A DNA stretch of 64,000 nucleotides from Eutypa lata (lineage: Eukaryota; Ascomycota; Sordariomycetes; Xylariales; Diatrypaceae), in NCBI GenBank assembly GCA_022661535.1, contig JAKULF010000005.1, positions 4,898,001 through 4,962,000 of the forward strand, given 5' to 3'. The notes beneath the pieces were generated by a model. The model was not told where the DNA came from. It saw only the letters and a program-made list of their open reading frames with translations, and searched no databases. A program made the translations under genes and the position numbers. The first letter of the stretch is position 1. Each line of letters starts with the position of its first letter. Of the stretch, positions 36,793 through 47,821 are shown piece by piece.

Positions 36793-38651
36793 ATGACTCT
36801 CCTCGCCCTCAAGGAAGACCGCCCAACCCCGAAGGCAGTGTACAACTGGCGCATCTACGCCTGCGCCATCATTGCCTCCTTCTCCAGCTGCATGATAGGC
36901 TACGACTCAGCGTTCATCGGCACGACGCTCGCGCTGCCCTCCTTCACCGAGGAGTTTGAGTTCGAGAGCTACGAACCGCACGACCTGTCCTTGCTGAAGG
37001 CCAACATCGTCTCCGTGTACCAGGCCGGCGCCTTCTTCGGCAGCCTGTTCGCCTACGGCACCAGCTACTTCCTGGGGCGGCGCCGGTCCCTCCTCATCTT
37101 CAGCGTCGTCTTCGTAGTCGGCGCGGCCATGATGCTCGGCGCGTCGAGGGAGCGCGGCCTCGGCCTCATCCTCGCCGGCCGCGTGCTGGCCGGGGTGGGC
37201 GTCGGCGGCGCGTCGAACATGACGCCGATCTACATCGCCGAGCTCGCGCCCCCCGCGGTGCGGGGCCGGCTCGTCGGGATCTACGAGCTGGGCTGGCAGA
37301 TCGGCGGCCTGGTCGGCTTCTGGATCAACTACGGCGTCAACCGGACGCTGCCGGAAAACCGGACGCAGTGGCTCATCCCCTTCGCGGTGCAGCTGATCCC
37401 CGCGGGGATCCTCTTCTTCGGGACCCTGTGGATCCCCGAGTCCCCGCGCTGGCTCTTCTCCAAGGGCCGGCGCGAGCAGGCCATGAAGGTGCTCTGCTGG
37501 ATGCGGCACCTCGAGCCGACCGACATGTACATCCGCGAGGAGGTCAGCTACATCGACCAGGACCTGGAGCTGTACCGACGCGAGGCGGGCGAGGGGTTCT
37601 GGAAGCCGTTCCTGAAGCTCAAGGACCGCAGGATCCAGCGGCGATTTTTGCTGAGCGCCCTGTTGTTCGTCTTCCAAAACGGATCCGGCATTAATGCTAT
37701 CGTAAGTACTGAATCCAGTTGATTTCTTATCTTTCTCGTCTTTTCTTTTTATGGAACCTTCTATAAGATATGGCGAAAAACTAGATGCTAACTTGTTTTT
37801 ACTAAATAGAACTACTACAGCCCTACGGTGTTCAGCAGCATCGGTATCCGCAGCACCGACACCAGCTTCTTGACCACCGGAATTTTCGGCGTAGTCAAGA
37901 CGGTCCTGACCTTTGTGTGGCAGCTATACCTGATCGACCATGCCGGACGCCGACTGCTATTGATGGTTGGAGCATTCGGCGGCAGCATCTGCATGTGGGT
38001 CATAGGTGCCTACATAAAGGTTTCTGATATAGGTAACAGCACTAGCACAAGCACCTCGTTGTCTTCTGGTGGTATAGCTGCCGTCTTCTTCTTCTACCTC
38101 TGGACAGCCATCTACTCGACTACTTGGAATGGCACGCCTTGGGTAGTCAACTCAGAGATATTCAGTCAGAACACACGGTTAGTCGGTCCCGTTTGCTTTT
38201 TATCTAATTTTTCTTTCCCAACTCGGTGGGGGTTTAATATATCCTTCACCATACTCGTCAGGGAATGCCCTGAAACTAACAACATGAACAATTCAGATCA
38301 CTCGGCCAAGCGAATGCTGCCGCCAACAACTGGTTTTGGAACTTCATCATCTCGCGCTTCACCGCGCAGATGTTCGACGCCTGGGGCTACGGTGTATACT
38401 TCTTCTTTGCGTCCCTTATGGTGTTATCCGCCGTGTTCGTGTGGTTTTACATACCCGAGACCAAGTCGGTACCTCTTGAGTTTACCGACCGGTTGTTCGA
38501 GATCAAGCCTACGCGCAAGGCCCATAAGACGCTGATGGAGGAACTTGTGGTTCAGGATGAGGAGTTCCGGCGGAACAATAAAGCTGAGACCGTAGAAAAC
38601 TCAGATGAGAAGGGTGATGTTGTCATGTTGGAGAGGGTAGGCATGGCATGA
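36793..38651 (+). CDS. qutD: quinate permease, MFS sugar-transporter family
   Basis: Plasma-membrane proton-coupled uptake of quinate, the cluster's transport step. Exons 36793-37701, 37810-38177 and 38297-38651, 543 aa, introns 108 and 119 nt. Twelve predicted membrane segments. Family signatures: GYDSAFIG in TM1, GRRRSLL loop, RVLAGVGVGGASNMTPIY, PAVRGRL, PESPRWL before the central loop, NYYSPTVF at the start of exon 2, WVVNSEIF, and PETKSVPLE after TM12. The quinate assignment rests on cluster position and similarity to QutD/QA-Y; other MFS hexose carriers share these motifs. Exon 1 is much richer in GC than exons 2 and 3. It is convergent with qutB. Confidence 0.92.
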
Positions 38652-38773
38652 ATGCTACCACATATCACCTCAAACGCGGTGAGGCGTGAATGAATCAAGA
38701 TGGAACTAAACTAGATAGTCTTGCCATTAATCTATAAATGCAAATAAGTTAACCAACCGAAATATCGATAAAG

Positions 38774-38848
<75 letters not shown>

Positions 38849-39137
38849 GAAGACCCTCAATCGAATTGGTTGATCAATAATGAGTTACATAGTTGTATAA
38901 GCTAGGTACAGCATCATTTAATACATGTTTATTCGAGAAATTTGGAATCCCATCTACTGTTTACCACTTCTCTCCCAATATCAATCCTAGCATGTTGACA
39001 TACTTATGGGCATGAATAATTGAATAGGCAATGCTCAATAGATTTATTTTTATGTGAGTGAAATCTACTGTATTGTTTATCCATCGACATGTGTGACCGT
39101 GATCACACCAGTGGATTATAGGTACATCGAAAAACGC
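38652..39137. other. qutD-qutB convergent intergenic region
   Basis: 486 bp between the two stop codons, containing the long TA/TG tract listed separately. No coding potential seen. Confidence 0.6.
38776..38847. repeat. compound (TA)n(TG)n tract
   Basis: About 32 bp of TA repeat running directly into about 40 bp of TG repeat. Alternating purine/pyrimidine of this kind can adopt Z-DNA or cruciform structures and is length-unstable. It lies 125 bp after the qutD stop. Confidence 0.95.
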
Positions 39138-40302
39138 TTATAACTTGACCTGTGGCAACTTCTTAGGCCGCCGCGGTAGTTTAGATGCTACCATATCCCT
39201 AACCTTTTGTATCGGCAGTTCGTGAGTTTCCTTTCCTGTCCAATATTTATCCTATTGTCGTAAATGTGATTAGTTCTCTTTCCCATATCGCATTACCGCA
39301 ATCTACTCATCCCCTGTGCAACGAAAATTGAAAATGGAGACATTTAAAATATATCTCCATATCATGACTCACCTGCTCAATACCCTGCCATATCATGGCC
39401 TCGGTTCCTAGTATGACATCCCACCCCTCGCGCTCGGCAATGTGGCCAATCTCGGTCCACGGTGTCGGGTTGTAGCACATCTCCAACACCGCACCCTTCT
39501 CTTTCCGCATAAACGTTTCGAAGATCCGGCGCACTAGCACCTCCTCGGCGGTCCGGGGCGAAAAGTCTGGAACACAGGCGACTACGGCACCGGGAGCGGG
39601 TAGAGCCGTTGCTTGTTTGACAGAATCTACGTGGATGATATTACCACCGTCATCACCGCCACCATAACCGTGAGCAGAATTCCACCAGGTGATCACGGCA
39701 TCGGTCTCTCTGGCATCGCGGTTCACCAGATATATGTCCCTGACGCGCATGTGTCGGCGCAGGGCATAGATAGCACTGCGGGCTGCGCCGCCGCCACCGA
39801 GAACAAGCCCCGGACGGTCATGGAAGAAGGCATCTTTGGGGTCGGGGACGTTCTTGTAGAAGGCGTCTCGGACGCCAATGATGTCCGTGTTGGTACCGCA
39901 GAGGAGGCGGTTCCCGCCTTCGTCTTCACGGACGAAGATTGTATTGCAGGCACCAACGCTACGACACTCATCGGTGAGGTAGTCGAGATGGGGCATGATG
40001 GCAATCTTGTTGGGCATGGTTACCGATGCGCCTTGGAATGTAACTGTTAGTCATAGGGGTTTTGTACTTGATTTGGGGAGGGGGAGGGTAGGACTCTACG
40101 AACCGAAGAAGTTGGGATGTTTGACGAGTTGAAGGAATCTGGGGATATCATCCGAATCGAGACGGTGCTGGGCCCAGCGCAAGCCGAGCTCTTGGTAGAT
40201 AACGGCATGGAGTTCGGGAGAAAGAGACTTCTTGATCTTCTTCCCGAAGAGGTAGCCATGCTTATCGAGGGATGTCTCGGTGGACAATTCAAGGGAAGTC
40301 AT
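39138..40302 (-). CDS. qutB: quinate/shikimate 5-dehydrogenase
   Basis: Oxidises quinate to 3-dehydroquinate and shikimate to 3-dehydroshikimate with NAD. Three exons: 40302-40104, 40031-39373, 39251-39138; 323 aa, close to the size of QA-3. The last 38-codon exon ([17 protein letters not shown]...) lies beyond a 121-nt intron and would be missed by a simple frame search. Motifs: substrate site SLSP (26-29), catalytic lysine ASVTMPNK (K75), SVGACNTIF, aspartate GTNTDIIGV (D116), nucleotide loop [12 protein letters not shown] (from 144), [10 protein letters not shown] and [12 protein letters not shown]. All residues required for activity are kept, unlike the related domain of qutR. It is divergent from qutC. 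Confidence 0.95.
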
Positions 40303-41496
40303 CGCTGCACAGGTTAATACATTTAGATGTATATCGAGACAGTACCTCGTAAGGGAAGGTCAAAAGGGGGGAAGTTATACATCAAATATCTAGGGTAGGA
40401 TTCACTCGAACAAATTTGCATACCTTAATGAAGCTCTTGGCAAGTGTAAGAGGGTGCTACACGTATACTACATAGGTTTCCGCTAAATGATATATAACCG
40501 CTATAATATGATAAAGCTTTAATCGTCAATGTTTTAGACTCTGTAGTGCCATATGAAGAATCCCGGATAGTGAAAGTATCTAAATCCTTTGTGTTGCCAA
40601 CTGATTTTACACACATATACATAGGTAAAGAACTACTAATACAGCGGGTTGTTGCTAAACAAGATGGACATTTCAAGTAAACAAAACCTCACAGCGTTGT
40701 AGTGGAGAACCGTCTTATGAAATGTAAACTAGCTCTATCTTCTCGAGTCTGAGACCCTCTCACCCGAGTTCATGAGAGAATAGTACGCTCAATGAGTGCA
40801 GCTATTTCCGGCTTGGAAACACGTACAATCCCCATCTTTGCTGTCTTGGGGTCGTTGGCTAGCTCTTGTGGAACAGTTGACTATAATTACCCACATTCTT
40901 CGTAGACCATGTGGTTAAATAGTTTATCCCCAAGCATCATCCCCACAACCCCATACGTAACTACTCTTGCCCTGCATAATTCCGCATTATTTCCACTGAC
41001 CCGAACTACCAATAATTCAGTCTATTATTCTATACTTGTCTTACCTAATCTAACAAACTTCTAGCTATTCAGTGGTATATTACCAAGTACATGAATATAG
41101 AGGCCGCAGGTTTCCGATGTTTTCATCGGTTATATACGGGCGGCGGAGGGATTCCTCTGTTCCGCAGAGGATACATGCATAAGTGATCACCCCCTACTCG
41201 GAGAGTAGCATTGGTATCAAACCATCAAATGATACGGAGTGATAGGGATGTCAGAGCTCGAATTGAAAGTATGTTTATTATAGAATCCAGGGGTATTCTT
41301 GGTCCAAATATCTTATAAGATGACGCCTCTCTGCCGACAGATATCTAGACTATGTGACAGTAGAATAAGCAGTCCTCTAGCAACTAGTCCATCCTTAATA
41401 CCAAATATTACTACCAAAACCAATAGTCCCCTTTTATTAAGAGCCTATCTATGAATTATCAGTAGACTTTTAAGTCCAAATAAACGAACAAACAAA
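40303..41496. promoter_or_regulatory. divergent qutB/qutC promoter with activator-like site and two perfect dyads
   Basis: 1.2 kb between start codons of two pathway genes, without coding potential. Candidate elements: GGTTAA-N5-TTATCC at 40913-40929, close to the qa-activator consensus; CCGATG-TTTT-CATCGG at 41114-41129; TCCTCTG-N5-CAGAGGA at 41153-41171. Function is inferred from symmetry and position. Confidence 0.5.
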
Positions 41497-42561
41497 ATGC
41501 GGTGTAGACTCGCCATCACGTCCATGTCGCTCGGCCGCATTCAGGCCGGACACTCCCTAGCCCACAGGCTAGACATGGCCCATAAGTACGGCTACAGAGG
41601 GATCGAACTCTTCTACGATGACCTCCTCTCCATCGTCACGGAGCTCGGCTTGGGAGAAACCACTTCACACACCAACCAGCTCCTAGCGGCGCGAGTTGTC
41701 CGCGACATGTGCGCAGCGCGCAACATATCGATCCTCACGCTGCAGCCGTTCGCGAACTACGAGGGGCTCGTGGACAGGGCGGCGCACGCGCAGCGGCTAG
41801 CCGAGCTGCAGGCCCTCTGGTTCCCGCTGGCGCACGCGCTCGGCACCGACATCATCCAGATCCCCAGCAGCTACCTGCCGCCGGACCAGGTGTCGGGCGA
41901 CATCGACCTGATAGCGCGGGACCTGCGGGAGGTGGCGGATCTCGGGCTGGGGCAGCAGCCGCCCGTCCGGTTCGTGTACGAGAGCCTGGGCTGGGGCACG
42001 CGGGTCGACAGGTGGGAGCAGTGCTGGGAGGCGGTGAAGCGGGTAGACCGGCCGAATTTCGGCATCTGCCTCGACACGTTCAATATCGCGTGCGCGATCT
42101 ACGCGGACCCGACGTCGCCGACCGGGCGGACGCCCCGGGCCGAAAGGGAGGTCCGTGAGTCCATGCAACGGCTCGTGGCGCAGGTCGATGTGCGCAAGGT
42201 GTTTTATGTGCAAATTGTCGACGCTGAGAGGCTGGATGAGCCCCTGGTCGAGGGCCACCGTTTTCATGCGGCTGGCCTCCCGCCACGCATGAGCTGGTCC
42301 CGTAATTGCCGCCTGTTCTACGGTGAACATGACCGGGGCGCCTACCTCCCCATCTTGCCGATGGCGCTGGCCATATTCCGTGGCCTCGGGTTCGAAGGGT
42401 GGGTGTCGCTGGAGCTGTTCAATCGCAGGATGAACGATACGGACCCGGTCGTGCCAGAAGAGCTGGCGAGCCGGGGTGCTCGGTCCTGGGCGAAGCTTAT
42501 TCGAGATGTTGGTCTTAATACGGAGAAGGAGGACATGGTCATGTCTGTAGCATCATTGTAA
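41497..42561 (+). CDS. qutC: 3-dehydroshikimate dehydratase
   Basis: Converts 3-dehydroshikimate to protocatechuate, the exit step to the beta-ketoadipate pathway. Single exon, 354 aa, matching QA-4/QutC in length and in its start MRCRLAITSMSLGR. It is a TIM barrel of the xylose-isomerase/AP-endonuclease-2 family. The four metal ligands can be placed: E162 (YESLGWG), D193 (CLDTFN), Q239 (YVQIVD) and E306 (SLELFN). Further motifs are YRGIELFYDDL and GHDLG-equivalent HALGTDIIQIP. The middle of the gene (about 41700-42300) is very GC-rich, giving long shadow frames on both strands. It is convergent with qutE, 224 bp apart. Confidence 0.95.
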   Translation: MRCRLAITSMSLGRIQAGHSLAHRLDMAHKYGYRGIELFYDDLLSIVTELGLGETTSHTNQLLAARVVRDMCAARNISILTLQPFANYEGLVDRAAHAQRLAELQALWFPLAHALGTDIIQIPSSYLPPDQVSGDIDLIARDLREVADLGLGQQPPVRFVYESLGWGTRVDRWEQCWEAVKRVDRPNFGICLDTFNIACAIYADPTSPTGRTPRAEREVRESMQRLVAQVDVRKVFYVQIVDAERLDEPLVEGHRFHAAGLPPRMSWSRNCRLFYGEHDRGAYLPILPMALAIFRGLGFEGWVSLELFNRRMNDTDPVVPEELASRGARSWAKLIRDVGLNTEKEDMVMSVASL

Positions 42562-42785
42562 TATTCTTTTCTGATTATGATACGATATAATGAGGTCGGG
42601 TATATTTGTTTAGGGCAAGTCAAAATTAAATGATAGCAGTATAGCAATAATGACTGGTGTTTTTTTTTTAATGTTCATATGAAAAGCTACATCCGTAGTT
42701 TCTCTGTAAATTACTGAAGACCCCTTTAGATATCTTCTACTTATTTTCCCCCAATCTCATACATCTTCCTAGTCCGCGCGCTCCA

Positions 42786-43247
42786 TCACAACTTTGGCGA
42801 CCCCTTCTTGACTTTCATATGCTTAGCCACAAACTCCAAAGATGCCGCATAGCCGAAGACGCCCAAACCACAAATGACAGCAGTAGCTTTGTCGCTCAGG
42901 TAACTGTGGTGGCGAAACGGTTCCCGGGCATGCACGTTGGTGACGTGGACCTCGACGAAGGGCACGTCGATGCCGGCGAGTGCGTCGCGGATGGCCACGC
43001 TAGTGTGCGTGTAGGCGCCAGCGTTTATGATGATGGCATCAACGACGCCGCGGGCCCCCTGGATGCGGTCCACGATGGCGCCTTCGCTGTTCGACTGGAA
43101 GGTGGCCAAGTCCACGCCTAGAGATTTGGCCTGCGCTGTGGCTTCGGAGACGACATCGGCGAGGGTGGTAGAGCCGTAGATGTGGGGTTCGCGCGTGCCG
43201 AGGAGGTTTAGATTGGGACCGTTAATGAGAAGAACGTTTTTGGCCAT
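42786..43247 (-). CDS. qutE: catabolic type II 3-dehydroquinase
   Basis: Dehydrates 3-dehydroquinate to 3-dehydroshikimate; cytosolic dodecamer in relatives. Single exon, 153 aa, the standard type II size. Active-site residues are all present: R19 and Y24 in [13 protein letters not shown]75 and H81 in INAGAYTH, R87, E99 and H101 in EVHVTN, R112 in FRHHS. Type II fold and length separate it from the type I dehydroquinase domain of AROM and of qutR. The gene faces away from the cluster's right edge, so its promoter (43248 onward) marks the boundary. Confidence 0.96.
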   Translation of the reverse strand: MAKNVLLINGPNLNLLGTREPHIYGSTTLADVVSEATAQAKSLGVDLATFQSNSEGAIVDRIQGARGVVDAIIINAGAYTHTSVAIRDALAGIDVPFVEVHVTNVHAREPFRHHSYLSDKATAVICGLGVFGYAASLEFVAKHMKVKKGSPKL

Positions 43248-45645
43248 GTTGGCAAATAGAGAGATATATAGAGAAAGACTGGAAAAGTGAAAAGATAAAT
43301 TGCTGGAAGTGAATGGGGGGTGCCAGGGTTACTTATAGGTGCATGGCACTACCTATGTGGGCTGGAGTGCTCCATAATTCGGAGTACCATGAGCTTTACA
43401 ACAGGGTCTCAAAATACATGAATATGCTCATTCGACTCAAATATGAGCTTTAAACAACAAAAGACCTTAAATTTTCTTGTGGTAACTGTTCTGATTATCG
43501 GGGCTGATAAACAAAATACTTGATAATTTCAAGAGCTTTAGCTCTTCTTTAGCATTCTTAAGATATTACCTTATACTATAATTATTAAGATGTAGATAGT
43601 TGTGGTATTTAATAGGGTTATAAATAGGTAGCTAGATTCTTATTGAGTTATATGATCAAACAAGGAATAGCAATTGATTAGTACATAACTTTACACTTCT
43701 ATAACTATTAGTAACATGATATTGAAAAGAAAGATATTGAATAATTGGAATCATTTATTACGTCTACGATCTCCATCTGCAAGCAGGAACTCAAGAGTGG
43801 GGGTGAGAAGGAAGGACTATACAACTTACCTTTTTGCGCTGAGTTATGCAGTAGCCCTAGGATGGTTCCGAAGACATTTTCTTTGGTATAATTATACCAA
43901 ATTATGATGAAGATTTCAATTTTGACAAAGTGTGGAAGGTTAGTAGCATTAAGTAGACAGTGAAGGCTTATCCAATTCTTTATACACTTAGATATCCCAT
44001 CTCGCTAAAAAGGCAATGTGGCGCCCGTTTCTTTCCTTGTTCTTTTGTAATATCATAGAGTTAGGTGATAAAATCAAATATACGCATATACCGTTGTCTG
44101 AGGGTGACCCCTGACTGGTAAAGATACGATGCTGAGTTTACCACACACAAGCCCTTCACACTATAGATGTGTCACAGTAAATCAACAGCTATCTATTACC
44201 TATCTGGGTGATCTTAATGTATATTGAAGCGGTGCAGTAAGCCCAAGAGAGCATACATGATGGGGATGATACCCATAAGCCAAATGTATTGATGTCTGTA
44301 TGGTACGCTTGATTCGTATTAGGGAAGGAAGAAATCTATGTACAGAAGGGGATAGGTCTGCATCTTGTAGATTTCAGGAAGCCGAAGGCTTTCACGTGAC
44401 AGCTCTGAAGCTGAACAACCAATCGAAGCTGGATAGCAGCGTTGCTAATGACACCTGAATCAATATGGGGTGATACATTACACCTAACTTTAAAGCTCAG
44501 GCTTAGTAAGACAGCTATCACCCCCTACAACATGTTCTATAGGTACTTGACTAGACTCGGCTACATTGTTATAGGACGCCTAAGTTCGAGTCGTCCAAGA
44601 CATCCCTTTCACGTGGAAATATGGCCGTTGATTTTGTAGCGTACTATAAGCGCACTTGTTTTGTAGACTCATTTATTTAGTTTACACCGCTTAAGTAGTC
44701 TAGTATTCGACCGCGTCATCAGCCATTGGGCTTGATGTATTGGCTGAGCGACCTAGTCTTCACCGGTTTACCAATTAATATCAGATGGCTAGCTAACAAC
44801 TTGACACCTAAAGGATATTCGAGATAACGTGAATCGATGATTGGCTTGTTGGAAGGATTCGCCGAAACAAAACGTACACTGACGCGTGATGGGTAATGGA
44901 AGAGGAAGGTTGGACAGAAAGCGAGGAAGTTGACGTCACTGCCAACAGTTCATATATACACCGGCAGTGCTACACAACGTTGGTCTTGGGGCCATTCTCA
45001 TTCTCGACCAAATACACTATAGATATGTAGAGATACATGCTGTCTTTGTTTCTAATCTGATTACCACGAGCTCCCAGAATGTCTTCATATAGATAGGGGA
45101 GACCAACACTCGATCAATGACATTGAAAGAAAAAAAATGCACAAAAGAACAGGCGGGCGACTATTAGTGTCACTGTTCTCTTAAATTACGCCTAGGCGAG
45201 AAGGAAGAGGACGGGAATAGGGGGAAATTTCCGAATTTTCGGTGCGAGGGGGCACTTGGACTTTCGTTTTAGCCGCTTTATTATTCGGGGATACCTAACC
45301 ATAGCCACTACATATGTTTTGTTTGCGTGATTTTAATACATGATGGGCTATGTGTCCGAAGGATTCCAAACTAAGTATTGTACAATGTGCATCTCCAACT
45401 GCAGTGTTACGCTAAGTGTGAAATTATTCACTCCTCTACGACTTTACGCTGCGAGTTCCCGGCCTGTCAGAGAAATGCTGAAGGCAAATTGCAAGGCGTA
45501 ATCCGCGGGGGGGGGGGGGATGTTTCCATGTCGCTAGGCGGTCTGCCCCCCTTCTTAAGCTCTTCCTGCCTACAGTTGACCAAGCATATTGTCAACAATA
45601 AACCTACCTCTTCCACAGGGCTGTCCCTATTTTTGCATCAGTAAC
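43248..45645. other. intergenic region right of the quinate cluster
   Basis: 2.4 kb of AT-rich DNA holding the qutE promoter and, at its right end, the leader of the F-box-like gene. No family motif in any short frame. A run of about 13 G lies near 45509-45521. A loosely spaced pair GGTAAC...TTATCG at about 43481-43500 resembles a poor activator site. Confidence 0.5.
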
Positions 45646-46659
45646 ATGGCACTTCCTACAAACTCTAGGTCTTTATTGGGACTAGAAGATGCATTGAAGG
45701 TTCGGGTATTCTTTGCGCTGCCCAATTTATGGAGTGCCATTGCATTGAGGATGACATGTCACAAACTGAACGATATATACCGTCACCACGAGACTAGTAT
45801 CCGCAATGGATGCCGGGACAAACTCGTTGCTGCCGTAGACGATTACTACAAGTTTCTCACTACACTATACGTCAACGAGCCGACCGTCCACCACCCACCC
45901 ACAGGCGGCTGGCCCGACATACCGTTGGAGAAGTCAAACCGGCGCGACAAAGACTTCGTGGTGGACGTTGCACGTCGCCTACCATATATTACGGGAGACT
46001 GTGGTCTCGGCGATGGTATTTGCGCCTTACACTCGTACAAGATTGAACACAATTGTGTACCTCTCGATTACTCGTCCGGCTTCCACCGATGCGACAATAA
46101 TGGTCGCCTCCAGTCCACACTGACAGACTCTGCCAAGCACTCTGCAGAACATTGCATTGAGCTGGCTCGGGCCTGCCGCAGAGAAGGACACTACCTGTAT
46201 CTAGACACGATGACGGGGGTTATCATTGATGATGTCGTTGGGATGGCACAGCAACAACAACACGATCAAGGCACCACATACTATAAACAGATAGTGGCTT
46301 ACTTTGAAGAACGCAAGGAGAACTTCCGAGCCCTAACCTACGTCGTAGCGGGCGATGATAACATCTATGAAGCCGAGGAAGGAGAGGCGGACGACTTTAA
46401 GTTTATGGATCCCGACAGTGTCCGCACTAACCTCAGCGACTGGGAAAAGTTGGATTATGAACCTTATGCAAGGTTGCTAGGCCAGAAGGAACGCTTTCCG
46501 GGGAAATTAGACCTCGCATGGATCTGTCGTTTATATCGAAAATTCGGATGGCCTGGCCCAGATTATCAGAAGCAAGAGGCGTTGAAAGCGGTCCGTGACT
46601 ATTATGAACACCGCCTGGGATCGTCAGCACCCATGTGCTTTGAACTCCACTACCCCTGA
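45646..46659 (+). CDS. orphan fungal protein with an F-box-like N-terminus
   Basis: Single exon, 337 aa, coding-like throughout. I start at ATG 45646 (MALPTNSRSLLGLED); an in-frame extension to 45589 has no ATG. Residues about 20-50 (FALPNLWSAIALRMTCHKLNDIYRHHE) resemble the helix pattern and LxxLP...L..VC..W spacing of F-box proteins, but the match is weak. The rest is acidic and rich in Tyr/Asp, with no catalytic motif, signal peptide or membrane segment that I can see. Such proteins form lineage-specific families in Pezizomycotina. If the F-box is real, it would be a substrate adaptor for SCF ubiquitin ligase. No neighbour suggests a partner. Confidence 0.7.
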   Translation: MALPTNSRSLLGLEDALKVRVFFALPNLWSAIALRMTCHKLNDIYRHHETSIRNGCRDKLVAAVDDYYKFLTTLYVNEPTVHHPPTGGWPDIPLEKSNRRDKDFVVDVARRLPYITGDCGLGDGICALHSYKIEHNCVPLDYSSGFHRCDNNGRLQSTLTDSAKHSAEHCIELARACRREGHYLYLDTMTGVIIDDVVGMAQQQQHDQGTTYYKQIVAYFEERKENFRALTYVVAGDDNIYEAEEGEADDFKFMDPDSVRTNLSDWEKLDYEPYARLLGQKERFPGKLDLAWICRLYRKFGWPGPDYQKQEALKAVRDYYEHRLGSSAPMCFELHYP

Positions 46660-47821
46660 TGCCTGGAAGGAGATTATATTTCTATCTTGTGATGGTGCGT
46701 GGCAGTGGTGCAAGCTCGGTTGAATTTCGGTCTTTTTCTTTGCTTTGTTATAACTTAACGTTCATGTGGGATCAAGGGGTGAAGTGGATTGGACCTTCAG
46801 TACGCCACTCATAGGCCCATAGGTAAAGCTTCAACAGCTTAAGTACCTTCTCGGAGACAACAATGCTCGTACGGCATCGGGTTTATATAGTATTTACTAC
46901 TGCGGCGAGTTTTATTCTTCATCTTGTGCATTCAACGTTTTACATAGCTAGTAAGCTGGTCGCTATCTATAAACGCATCCCTTGTACACACCCCCAGCAT
47001 ACTAATGACACGTAGGTAACTACTAGAACTGCATATAACGTGGCCACGACAGTGTGACCGCATCGAGAACTAGAGATGAAGCCATTGCTTTCGAGTTTTC
47101 AACTTGCCCTCGAAAAGGCCTATAAGATGAGACAGTGAACCAACCTGGCCAAGCTCTCTCTTTGACTTGCCGAAGATCATATGTAGATGTCTTACCTTCA
47201 ACAGAAAGGCATATAAGGCAGGCCCCTTGTCGATAGTCTTAAATCTCCACGTTCATGGCTAGTCACAGATGGAGCTCTGTGATAAGGAGGTTGATGTGAC
47301 TTATTATCGCACTTGAACGTATCTTCCTCTCACGTGCAGAATAACTTCTAGTTAATATACACTTAGAATCCCTTTAATGAGTACTTCGACGAAGCTGTGT
47401 TCCTTGGATTTACAGGTTGTTTGTTAGATGCATTAGTTGCTGCCTTATGCTGCCAGATAGCCAGTTGGGAAATCTAGACCTTCTGCGCCACATTGGCGTC
47501 ACATTCGTTGGTCCTATCATATTAATGACATTATGTATGTTATAACAGCAGACGCAGGCATCCATCCCTTGCATATCTTACTATCCTATTAATGCAAGCA
47601 CCCACCCTTACAATATCAAGTCAATAGCGACACCTCTGATATGACTTACGCTTTCTAAGGTACTCCGCTATTGAATTAATCTATCTTGGTCGACTTAATA
47701 TCTTACTGATCCCGCTACCATTTCTCCCTTCCATCACTCTATATATATTACCAGGTCACCACTTCAGAAGATAGGCGGCTGCTAGTTTGAAGTCCTTTCC
47801 CCCCTTCATTAAACCTTCACT
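46660..47821. other. intergenic region, nothing recognised
   Basis: 1.2 kb without coding potential; presumably the monooxygenase promoter at its right end. Confidence 0.5.

Noticed and set aside
36907..37694. 256- and 108-codon frames within qutD exon 1
   Set aside because: They are GC-driven shadows of the permease gene; the transporter reading has all family motifs.
41709..42330. 149- and 177-codon frames within qutC
   Set aside because: Shadows of the dehydratase; the qutC frame carries all four metal ligands.
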